64,000 nt of DNA from Rhizobium sp. L51/94 (lineage in GTDB: Bacteria; Pseudomonadota; Alphaproteobacteria; Rhizobiales; Rhizobiaceae): positions 1,240,001 through 1,304,000 of the forward strand of contig NZ_CP072142.1 of NCBI RefSeq assembly GCF_019355555.1, written 5' to 3'. The notes beneath the pieces are model-generated. The model saw only the letters and a program-made list of their open reading frames with translations, was not told the DNA's origin and did no database searches. Numbering within the stretch: position 1 is the stretch's first letter; every line of letters starts with the position of its first letter. Below, in pieces: positions 18,451-25,675 of this stretch. Position numbers and translations under genes: made by a program.

Positions 18451-18470
18451 TGGCGGCTCTACAGCCGCCA
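18451..18470. terminator. Bidirectional intrinsic terminator
   Basis: TGGCGGCT / AGCCGCCA: a perfect 8-base stem with a CTAC loop, followed by AATTT. It sits between the convergent CapA-like gene and XRE gene, so it can serve both. Confidence 0.7.
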
Positions 18471-18488
18471 ATTTCACACTCGTCTACA

Positions 18489-18986
18489 CTAACGATCCGT
18501 CCCGAGTTGCTCTTCCATTTCTTCCTCAGCAATTGAGGTGACGAGAGCGACAACGCGGCTGCGGACACGCGCCGGAAGCAGCAAAACGTCCTCAATCAGA
18601 CGACGCCCTTCCGCAGTGGAAATATAGGCAATCCTTTCATCGATCTCGGTTGTGATTTGGCTGCCCTCAGAGTCTACCGGATCCGGAAGGCCTTCGAAAA
18701 ACTTTGAAACAGGGACGCCGAGGCGACTTGCAACCTCGTAGAGCATCGAGGCGCTGACACGGTTTCTGCCACTTTCGTATTTCTGTACCTGTTGCAGACT
18801 GACACCGATGCCGGCACCAAGATCTCCCAACGATACATTCGACTGTATCCGGCGGATCCGAATCTGCTGCCCGACATGGAGATCGACTGGATGAACCGTG
18901 TCGTGTTCAGTTCGCGATAGCGTGCCTTGCGCCCGCCTCGATGATCGGATCTGAATGGCTGCTATGTGGCTATTCATGTTCGACAC
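18489..18986 (-). CDS. XRE-family transcriptional regulator
   Basis: A 165-residue cytoplasmic regulator. A helix-turn-helix of the lambda-Cro/XRE type spans about residues 35-95: VGQQIRIRRIQSNVSLGDLG, GIGVSLQQVQKYESGRNRVS, then ASMLYEVASRLGVPVSKFFE. The C-terminal part (AYISTAEGRRLIEDVLLL with an acidic tail EEEMEEQLG) follows the common rhizobial pattern of single-domain regulators. The 35-residue basic N-terminal extension is longer than usual. ATG 18977 is an alternative start. No obvious target adjacent; it is convergent with the CapA-like gene. Confidence 0.85.
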   Translation of the reverse strand: MSNMNSHIAAIQIRSSRRAQGTLSRTEHDTVHPVDLHVGQQIRIRRIQSNVSLGDLGAGIGVSLQQVQKYESGRNRVSASMLYEVASRLGVPVSKFFEGLPDPVDSEGSQITTEIDERIAYISTAEGRRLIEDVLLLPARVRSRVVALVTSIAEEEMEEQLGTDR

Positions 18987-19358
18987 CCCGACTGGAGAGT
19001 TTCATGCGGTACGCCCCCGCTGAAAACTCGCTTAACCCACTGATCGGGGAGTTAGAACACCGTGCTAGACGGCCCAATGGCCTTTAGTTCCGAGGAACCT
19101 GGACATGCGCCACAGGCTCCCCGACCACAAAGGTTAAGAAGTGTGATGCCGTACCGGCCGGCACCAACCGCTAGCAGGGGGTTCTAATCCCCAAGGCAGC
19201 GCGTACCGCCCCGCCGAGAAAGATAGTTGAAATAAGCTCGCTGCGCAACCGAATTCGTCACAAAATTCAAAGACTTCGGGTCAGGAGTGCGAGTTCGTCA
19301 TCGAGCCAAAGCTCACAACCTCGCAGATAAGGTGTCGCGGTGGATTGTTACAGCACGA
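18987..19358. other. Gene-free stretch
   Basis: About 370 bases. It contains the XRE gene promoter. A segment at 19180-19195 looks faintly like a tRNA T-arm but no tRNA folds. Nothing else seen. Confidence 0.45.
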
Positions 19359-20759
19359 TCAGGAAAATGCCCATTGCTGGCAACCCTTGCTCACCTTTCC
19401 TGATGCGAAAGCTGCGGCCAGCTCCGCCCATAAAGGATCCTTTGTGAAGCTTGTCAGCGATCCGACAGCTTCGTCAATACGCATGTGGCCGAACCGGTCG
19501 AGAAGCGTCTCAACGCCGGCGTCGCCGACGGTGTTCAAGAGCGAAAATGGCTCGCATGGCGAGGAGATGATTCGGTGGGCCCACGCGCCCGGTCGCTCGT
19601 CCTCGGCCAGCGCGGTGAGAAGTTGCGCATCATGATCCTGGCCTCTCAGCGCTTCACAAAATGCCCAGCGCATCAAAGGATAGTAGACGGTGTGTCGACT
19701 TCCGCCAAGTGCACGAACGCCGGGCAGAATCGATGTGACGATAAACATTAGGAGGAGGTTCGGTACGATCCGCCGCTTCGCCAAGGCCTCGATCAGACCT
19801 TCCGATAGAAAGTCAATTCTGATGTCATCCGCACCTCTCGAACGGAGAACGCAACCATCGAGCCAGAGCGGAATTAGCCGCCCATTAGTAGAGCCCCAGA
19901 AAAAGTGCGTCGAGTTCTTAAGCCAACCCTGCCACGTCGAACCGGCGAGTTGATCGATGCAATCGAGCAGCTTGACAGCAAAAGGTCTGTTCTCGATCAG
20001 CCCCGTCCGCAACCAGGACCGCTCATTGCAAAGATGATCTCTCACGAGATCGGCAACATCATCATCATCGAACTGAAGGAAGTCGATCCGGCGGTCGAAA
20101 TAGCGATTCCAGAGTTCGATGTTAGCCGCCTTGATTGCCTCAGATGCTGAAGGGAACGCGTCGGCGGGCAAGCTCGCACGTAGGTAGGAAATTGCGTCTG
20201 AGTCGGGGCCGGGCTTGTCGGCATTTTGAAGTCGGAAGCTGTAGCGATTGTTTCTGCCTAAAATGCTGTAGGGGATCATCTTGCTGCGCGACAGGCCGAA
20301 GACATTGATCGCCTCGCCTTCAATTTGAAGCCAAGCAGGACCCTTACGGCCGCGTTCCACGAACTTTACGGTCGAACAACCATAGGAGATGTAGCACCTC
20401 CTGCCATGGGCGCGCAGTCCCATCAATGAGAAAAGATGGGTATAGAATGCATCAGGCTCAATCAAAAGGTGAAGGTGCGGACCGGTCTGCAGGACGGGCG
20501 CGAACTCAATCTCTCTTTCAAGTCGAGATGCTTGTTCTTCCGAAAAACCCCGGCGCCGCGCCACCGCACCAATCCGTGACTGCAACAGCGACATGGCTTG
20601 GCTGCGAGCAGCGCAAGCGGGATGATGGCGCGCAACAGAGAAGACCGACTTGGCATAAGCTTCCACCGGCGCCTGCTCGAACGGTCGAGCCCAGGGTAAA
20701 AGCTCAAATATCAGAGCCAAAACCTTGCCCTTGGATACGAGTTCTGCTTCGCTCGACAT
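19359..20759 (-). CDS. Unrecognised 466-residue protein in an export cluster
   Basis: I do not recognise a family. The protein is soluble (no signal peptide; one hydrophobic stretch VPNLLLMFIVTSILPGV near 345). Distinct segments are LHLLIEPDAFYTHLFSLMGL (about 97-116), CYISYGCSTVKFVERGRKGP (about 122-141), EAINVFGLSRSKMIPYSILG (about 149-168), HFFWGSTNGRLIPLWLDG (about 285) and VRALGGSRHTVYYPLMRW (about 360). The evenly distributed charged and aromatic residues look like an enzyme. It starts 9 bases after the MFS gene stop, so the two are co-transcribed, and the AraC regulator lies before them. A biosynthetic or resistance role linked to an exported small molecule is a reasonable inference only. 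Confidence 0.7.
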   Translation of the reverse strand: MSSEAELVSKGKVLALIFELLPWARPFEQAPVEAYAKSVFSVARHHPACAARSQAMSLLQSRIGAVARRRGFSEEQASRLEREIEFAPVLQTGPHLHLLIEPDAFYTHLFSLMGLRAHGRRCYISYGCSTVKFVERGRKGPAWLQIEGEAINVFGLSRSKMIPYSILGRNNRYSFRLQNADKPGPDSDAISYLRASLPADAFPSASEAIKAANIELWNRYFDRRIDFLQFDDDDVADLVRDHLCNERSWLRTGLIENRPFAVKLLDCIDQLAGSTWQGWLKNSTHFFWGSTNGRLIPLWLDGCVLRSRGADDIRIDFLSEGLIEALAKRRIVPNLLLMFIVTSILPGVRALGGSRHTVYYPLMRWAFCEALRGQDHDAQLLTALAEDERPGAWAHRIISSPCEPFSLLNTVGDAGVETLLDRFGHMRIDEAVGSLTSFTKDPLWAELAAAFASGKVSKGCQQWAFS

Positions 20760-20768
20760 CTCTACTCC

Positions 20769-21983
20769 TCAAACAAGCCGGCTTTTCAGCGGCCCTCCCC
20801 GATCCATCCTAAAGTAAAGGACGAGAGCAACGGCGATCATAACCGCGCCGAAATACGCGAATATTTGTGAAGGCAGGACGGTGTTACCGAAAAAGCCGAT
20901 GATTCCATAGGTTAAGAGCCCGACAGCCATGCAAAGTGTGTGGATCTGGCTGCGAGCACGTCCCAGCATACTAACTGGGACAACGGATTGAACCTGCACG
21001 TCGATCAGAACACGCGCGATATTATAGCTCATACCAAGAATCGTCATTTGAAAGACCGCCAAGACAACGCCTGGGACCATCCAAAAACCGAGAAGAAATA
21101 GGCCAGCAAGCCCCAAATGAACAAGAATGTTCTGCCACCAATGCCCACGGCCCAAAAAAAAGCTCGCAGACCCAGAGATTGAACCAAAGGCCCATCCCGC
21201 CTCAAGATAGCCAAATTGCAGCGCCGTGCCGTCCAGTTCATGGATCACATATGCTGAGGCGAGCACGCTCACAAGCATGCCCATTGTGTAAATCAGAGCG
21301 TATATAGACGCGTTGGCCTTCAGCGACTGAAGTGTGAACGTCGTTGGCAAGAGGTCGAGGTAACGAATGCCGCCGCTCATAGCGAGCTGTTTGGAAGAGT
21401 AGAGTTGCCTTCGGCTGCGCATAGCCCGCAACGCCAACAGAGAGAGAATAAAGCAAGCGCCAGGTAGGACAGGCACCAGATCCATGCCCATAGCGGTCAG
21501 AGCGGCTCCCATGACAATGGCTGCGAGCAAATTGCCTGCTTGCATTCCAACATACGAGGCAGAGTTGAATGACTCGAGCTTTTCGGCACCGACAATCGAC
21601 GGAATCATGGCTTGTAATGCCGTCGAATAGGTTCTGACGATGACAGCAAAGATGATCCATGAAATGTATAGGATGAGGAGGGGGTCCACAAACGAAAAAC
21701 CTACTCCGGTCGATACCATCAGCGCCACCCGCAGCAGATCACAGATCATACAGACAATGCTGCGATCAAATCGATCGACCACCGCGCCGCCGACATTACT
21801 CGTCAACAATTCGGCGGCACTGCCGAGCGCGAGGAGAATGGCAAGAGCGCTCGCCCTGTGGCCAATATCGACGGCGATCCATGCCGTTAGCACAAAATAG
21901 GCATTGCGGCCGACAGACGATGCCACTACGCAGAACAAAAAGATGCGGCAAGCGGCCTTCCGCTCGATTGCGCCGCGTATCAA
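20769..21983 (-). CDS. MFS exporter
   Basis: A 404-residue major facilitator transporter with about 12 membrane helices. Helix 1 begins ACRIFLFCVVASSVGRNAYF; the loop 2-3 motif is GGAVVDRFDRSIVCMICDLL, where the usual GxxxDRxGRR is kept as GGAVVDRFDR. A central cytoplasmic basic loop (MRSRRQLYSSKQ) separates the halves. The pattern resembles the EntS/MFS_3 group that exports siderophores and other small peptides or metabolites. It is followed at 9 bases by the unrecognised 466-residue protein and preceded by the AraC regulator on the same strand. Confidence 0.85.
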   Translation of the reverse strand: MIRGAIERKAACRIFLFCVVASSVGRNAYFVLTAWIAVDIGHRASALAILLALGSAAELLTSNVGGAVVDRFDRSIVCMICDLLRVALMVSTGVGFSFVDPLLILYISWIIFAVIVRTYSTALQAMIPSIVGAEKLESFNSASYVGMQAGNLLAAIVMGAALTAMGMDLVPVLPGACFILSLLALRAMRSRRQLYSSKQLAMSGGIRYLDLLPTTFTLQSLKANASIYALIYTMGMLVSVLASAYVIHELDGTALQFGYLEAGWAFGSISGSASFFLGRGHWWQNILVHLGLAGLFLLGFWMVPGVVLAVFQMTILGMSYNIARVLIDVQVQSVVPVSMLGRARSQIHTLCMAVGLLTYGIIGFFGNTVLPSQIFAYFGAVMIAVALVLYFRMDRGGPLKSRLV

Positions 21984-22056
21984 TATCCCGACCCCATCAG
22001 CAAGCCCTCTGGCAATAGAATGATTTCATTCTAGTCCCCTCAGGGGCCTGCGGCTT

Positions 22057-22977
22057 TCATGAAATTGATATTATTCTTGGCTCGGAACGAGCAGGTTCCC
22101 TCCAGACAGCACGGTATCCCTCAGGAGAAATCCCCGTATCGCGTCGAAATCTGGTCGAGAGATGGCTTCCACTCGCATAGCCACAGGCAAGCGCCACCTC
22201 CGTTACAGTCATCGCTGTCGTACGAAGAAGGTCGCTGGCGCGCTCGAGGCGACGCATATTGTAAAAGGCGTAGGGTGTTATGCCTTGCGAGTACTTGAAT
22301 GCGCGGCAAAAGTGCTCGTAGGTCACGCCTGCTTCTTCAGCGAGCAAGCGCACGCTTGGAGGTCGCTCGATATACGCATCGATTTTTTCAATCACTCTCT
22401 TGAGCAGCGCCGGCGCCAGGCCTCCGCGGTGCGCCTTGCCCGATGTTCGAGAGCCACGTTGCAAAAGTCCAAAGATGGCCGTTAGATGTCCTTCGACGAT
22501 CAGGTCGGTAATAGGATCGTCATTCAAGAGCTCGCGGGCAATCTGACGCACTAAGCATTGTATCGGCAGATCCCTGAAACCGAGCTTCGGACGCAAGCTT
22601 TCCGCACTCGGCAACCTTGCAGATAAGTCGGACAAGAACTCGCTCGCCACTATTATCATGAGATAACAGGCCTCGCAGTCGCCCTCGTCCCAACCACTCC
22701 AGCGGCAGCCAGGCGGAACGTAAACGAGTGAGCCGTCCTGACGCGGAGTAAAGCCGACATTTCGCCCGTCAATATAATTTTCGCCGGACTTCGCCGCACC
22801 GCGTATGTTGAGAAAAATCAGGTGGTGATCCGTTACCACGTCGATTTCCTGCCGAGCTAAGCCGATCCGACGAACGACATCGGCCCGCGCGTGGCTCCAA
22901 CGACCTTGCTTGTGAAGGATGACCTGCGCTTGCGACTGCTTTATTTTTTCGGGTTGGACGGCCGGAACGATCCCCAA
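22057..22977 (-). CDS. AraC-family regulator
   Basis: A 306-residue regulator. Residues 1-190 form a cupin-like sensing domain without a clear ligand motif (a WSGWDEGDCEACYLMI core). The C-terminal double helix-turn-helix is at about 200-300: IDAYIERPPSVRLLAEEAGV, YEHFCRAFKYSQGITPYAFY, and EVALACGYASGSHLSTRFRR. It is the first gene on its strand before the MFS exporter (73 bases) and is divergent from the methyltransferase-like gene, so it likely controls both sides of the cluster. Such regulators often respond to the metabolite that is exported. Confidence 0.88.
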   Translation of the reverse strand: MGIVPAVQPEKIKQSQAQVILHKQGRWSHARADVVRRIGLARQEIDVVTDHHLIFLNIRGAAKSGENYIDGRNVGFTPRQDGSLVYVPPGCRWSGWDEGDCEACYLMIIVASEFLSDLSARLPSAESLRPKLGFRDLPIQCLVRQIARELLNDDPITDLIVEGHLTAIFGLLQRGSRTSGKAHRGGLAPALLKRVIEKIDAYIERPPSVRLLAEEAGVTYEHFCRAFKYSQGITPYAFYNMRRLERASDLLRTTAMTVTEVALACGYASGSHLSTRFRRDTGISPEGYRAVWREPARSEPRIISIS

Positions 22978-23270
22978 GTTGACTGGCTTCTCCTGTTTAA
23001 GATCGGTGTAGAGGCAAGCATATCTGACTAAAAGTTGCCGATCAAACCTCCTCTAACCTGAGGTCGAATTTCATATCAATTTCATGTAAGCCGATCAAAA
23101 TCGTGGATGCAAGAAACCAGAGCGCGCGGTCATGTTTCGGCCGAGCATTGTCGCAAAAAGGGCGTTGGTGTCGTTGATCATCCAAGATCAGCGCCGGCGC
23201 GTCGAATTTCTGAAGTTCGTCTTTCAAATGAGCAGGCTGCGATAATGCGAGAGAAAGGCAGGTCTTTCGC
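22978..23270. promoter_or_regulatory. Divergent promoter region of the AraC/MFS cluster
   Basis: 293 bases between the AraC gene and the methyltransferase-like gene on the opposite strand. No gene seen. It should contain two promoters and AraC sites; I could not define a repeated operator by eye. Confidence 0.45.
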
Positions 23271-24275
23271 ATGCACGGATTTGAAGATTTCATAGTGGAG
23301 TGCGACCGCGCACCCCGTCTCAACGAGCTCTCGGAATTCTTTTCGACAACGGCAGCCGGTCAAACTGGCATGCCCATTCGGCCACCGAAGCTCGACTATC
23401 GGCTCTTCCCGCTCGACTCAACATTTAAGCGCTTTTCAGCTCTTCATCCGCTACGGCAAGGGCCATTCGATCAGCACTATCTCGGCAGCATACCCTATAG
23501 GTTCGAAGAGGAATGCCGCATGGGCTGTGCAATCCTCAAATATGCCCGAGCCAGAAAGGGACGGTTGAAGCTCTACACATTGGGAACAGCAGAGGGCACG
23601 ATGGCGCGCGTGATTGCCGAACTCGGCAATGGCAGGATAGACACATTATCTTGCAGCCCAAATGTCGAGAATCTGCGAAGTTTCTACGCCTACGGTGTTC
23701 CTCCGCATGCCACATTTTTTCACGGACCATTTCATCATCTGACTGCGCGAAAAATCCAAGATGATGATGAGCTACGCGCATTCACTGGCGGCTTTGACAT
23801 CATCGTCGAGGACACGACGTTTCAGATGTATTCGCCCAATCGCTTCGATCAAATTCGCTTTGTATCGCAGCATCTCAGAAAAGACGGGCTTTTCATCTTC
23901 ATCGAAAAATTCAGGCACGACGACGCCGAGGAATACCATCGGCGCGAGCGGCAAAAGGACCACGGCTTCAAGGCTCGGTTTTTTACCCCTTCCGACATTC
24001 GAAAAAAAGAAGAAACTGTTTTAACACGAATGAATCGAAACGAAGTCAGCTTGGCGAACATAGCCAAGACACTGAGTCGCTTTTTCGAGCACACATTCGT
24101 CACATGGAACAGCGGCAATTTTTATTCGCTTGTGTCCAGCAACAGCGCAAAAAATCTCGACCTCTTTCTATCGAAGCTGTGCCCGGCCGCAATACCAGGA
24201 GAATATGTCTATACTGACCTTCCTCATCGGCTTTATCCGAATCCGAAGCAGCAAACACAAGGTGTTAGGCTTTAG
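23271..24275 (+). CDS. SAM-dependent methyltransferase-like protein
   Basis: A 334-residue protein with a Rossmann-like class I methyltransferase core. Motif I is LYTLGTAEGTMARVIAELG (about 102-120; GxxxG), an acidic segment near IDTLSCSPNVENL ends strand 2, GFDIIVEDTTFQMYSPNRFD (about 175-194) is motif IV-like, and LRKDGLFIFIEKF is strand 5. A large basic insertion (HDDAEEYHRRERQKDHGFKA) follows. Residues 1-95 have no recognised domain. The substrate is unknown. It opens the plus-strand side of the cluster, divergent from the AraC gene; the HAD-like gene follows 63 bases later. Base composition is lower in GC than the conjugation genes. Confidence 0.68.
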   Translation: MHGFEDFIVECDRAPRLNELSEFFSTTAAGQTGMPIRPPKLDYRLFPLDSTFKRFSALHPLRQGPFDQHYLGSIPYRFEEECRMGCAILKYARARKGRLKLYTLGTAEGTMARVIAELGNGRIDTLSCSPNVENLRSFYAYGVPPHATFFHGPFHHLTARKIQDDDELRAFTGGFDIIVEDTTFQMYSPNRFDQIRFVSQHLRKDGLFIFIEKFRHDDAEEYHRRERQKDHGFKARFFTPSDIRKKEETVLTRMNRNEVSLANIAKTLSRFFEHTFVTWNSGNFYSLVSSNSAKNLDLFLSKLCPAAIPGEYVYTDLPHRLYPNPKQQTQGVRL

Positions 24276-24338
24276 GCAACCATGACCAGACATGGCGGCG
24301 AAACAGCCCCCGACTCGTTAGCCAGCGTCTGATTATAT

Positions 24339-25019
24339 GTGCACACTTCAAAAAGGCGGGACCTTGTTGGCCCCGGTGGTCAAGGTATGATTTGCCAAAT
24401 ACGAAGAATTGCTTCTGCCGGCCTAGTTATTTTTGAGGAAGAAGGTCTCCTCCTGAGGCATAGAGGTGTATCCAGAGACATGACGCTGAAGGATATCAAT
24501 CACGAATTCGTCGAAGTTCTAAAACAAATCCGAGAATTTAACGTTCACTTTGGCTTTATCTCGCGCCGCAGTGAAGGGGACGGAACATCAGAAATTTCGA
24601 CCGTGATGGCAGTCCTCTTTGAGTTGCTTTCCATTCGGGGAGCACGACCCGATTTCTGGATCACGGACACGGATTCGTCTCAACCAAACGGAACCGAACT
24701 TCAAGGTTCAAACAAATCGCGACCCAATACCGCCACGCGCATGATTTTCAGAGCCATCGAGTGCTATGGGGCCGATAAAGGTAGTGTCGTGATTGTCAGC
24801 AGTTTAGTGAAATCTATCCGTGCGGCAAAAGAAGCGGGCATCTTGGGAATTTTATGTTCTAGCCGGCGAGGCGATGAGAATATTCTCAACGAAATTAAGG
24901 CGCAACCTGATCGAATTGAAATTACCGACATGGACTCGCTTTCCAGCGCCATCGGACGAACCCTAGGCATCGGGGAGAAATTGGTGTTTGACGTCGACCA
25001 TAGTGGGCGGTGGCGGTAG
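24339..25019 (+). CDS. HAD-like protein with altered catalytic residues
   Basis: A 226-residue protein resembling small HAD phosphatases of the GmhB/HisB type in layout. Motif I is expected as DxDGT but reads LVIFEEEGLLL, with Glu replacing the nucleophile Asp. Motif II Ser is in VHFGFISRRS; the Lys region is SNKSRPNTATRMIFRAIECY, as in RKPxPxM. Motif IV reads VVIVSSLVKSIRAAKEAGIL where the family has GDSxxD, so both Asp are lost. An inactive or repurposed HAD fold is therefore likely, if the assignment holds. ATG 24339 lacks a strong ribosome site; ATG 24387 (MICQIRR) is an alternative. It follows the methyltransferase-like gene and may act with it. Confidence 0.55.
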   Translation: MHTSKRRDLVGPGGQGMICQIRRIASAGLVIFEEEGLLLRHRGVSRDMTLKDINHEFVEVLKQIREFNVHFGFISRRSEGDGTSEISTVMAVLFELLSIRGARPDFWITDTDSSQPNGTELQGSNKSRPNTATRMIFRAIECYGADKGSVVIVSSLVKSIRAAKEAGILGILCSSRRGDENILNEIKAQPDRIEITDMDSLSSAIGRTLGIGEKLVFDVDHSGRWR

Positions 25020-25048
25020 AATCGAGATTGAGATCGGTGGGTAGCAGT

Positions 25049-25261
25049 ATGGCCGTTGATTGGGATCAGATCGGAACGCTGAGCAATAGGGTCGGCGGCT
25101 ATGACATTCGAACTGATCGTCTCTGGATTTTAGTGATCACGGCTAAGCAAGGTCATGAGGGACCGCTTGATGAAATGCATATTCGGATGTCGGACGGAAA
25201 GGCCTATGCACCAGATGGCATCGAAGTTTTGGCGCTCAGCCCGGATCGGAAACGTGGCTGA
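25049..25261 (+). CDS. Small hypothetical protein
   Basis: A 70-residue frame beginning MAVDWDQIGTLSNRVGGYDI, overlapping nothing but starting 30 bases after the HAD-like stop. An upstream ATG at 25010 overlaps that gene. There is no strong ribosome site, no signal peptide and no known domain; the text LWILVITAKQGHEGPLDEMH looks beta-strand rich. It may be a truncated gene cut by the IS5 fragment that follows. Confidence 0.35.
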   Translation: MAVDWDQIGTLSNRVGGYDIRTDRLWILVITAKQGHEGPLDEMHIRMSDGKAYAPDGIEVLALSPDRKRG

Positions 25262-25300
25262 TATTGCCGGAATGAGAGATGGTTGAATCGAGGCTGCTAG

Positions 25301-25561
25301 TTGGGGGCAGACTTGGGCTGGGGCGATCTCACTGAAGTGGAATGGCGGGTTCTGAAAGACTTGCTGCCGTTAGAGCCTGAAAGCCGTGGTCAGGGGCGGG
25401 CTCCTGAGCAAAATCGAACGATCATCAATGGTATCCTTTGGCGGCTTCGGTGCGGAGAGCCGTGGCCCGATTTCCCGCCCAAATATGTCAGTTGGAACTT
25501 GATCTATCGTCGTTTCCGGCGTTGGAGCAAGGCCGGGGTTTGGGAAACCGTGGCGGTCTAG
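25301..25561 (+). mobile_element. IS5-family transposase, N-terminal fragment
   Basis: The 86 residues (from a TTG) contain LTEVEWRVLKDLLPLEPESR, then RTIINGILWRLRCGEPWPDF and SWNLIYRRFRRWSKAGVW, the N-terminal DUF4096-type domain of IS5-group transposases. The frame stops at TAG 25559, before the DDE catalytic domain, which is absent downstream. This is therefore a dead remnant. It marks the border between the AraC/MFS cluster and the conjugation module. Confidence 0.85.
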
Positions 25562-25675
25562 GCTATCCCGAACAAGCACGGCTAAAACAATAAGGATGAG
25601 ATGTGTTTTTCTGCAGCAATCGGTCAGTTTTTTAAGTGTGACCCGATCGATCGTCGGTAGCCCCTAATAACGACA

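Noticed and set aside
19160..19215. tRNA-like segment with GGGGGTTCTAATCCCC
   Set aside because: Position 57 is not a purine and no acceptor, D or anticodon arm can be formed.
25562..25675. Possible oriT next to the relaxase (CTATCCCG resembles the MOBP nic core)
   Set aside because: Only a short match, no inverted repeat beside it, and the sequence continues from the IS5 remnant. The divergent region 29614-29741 is equally possible.
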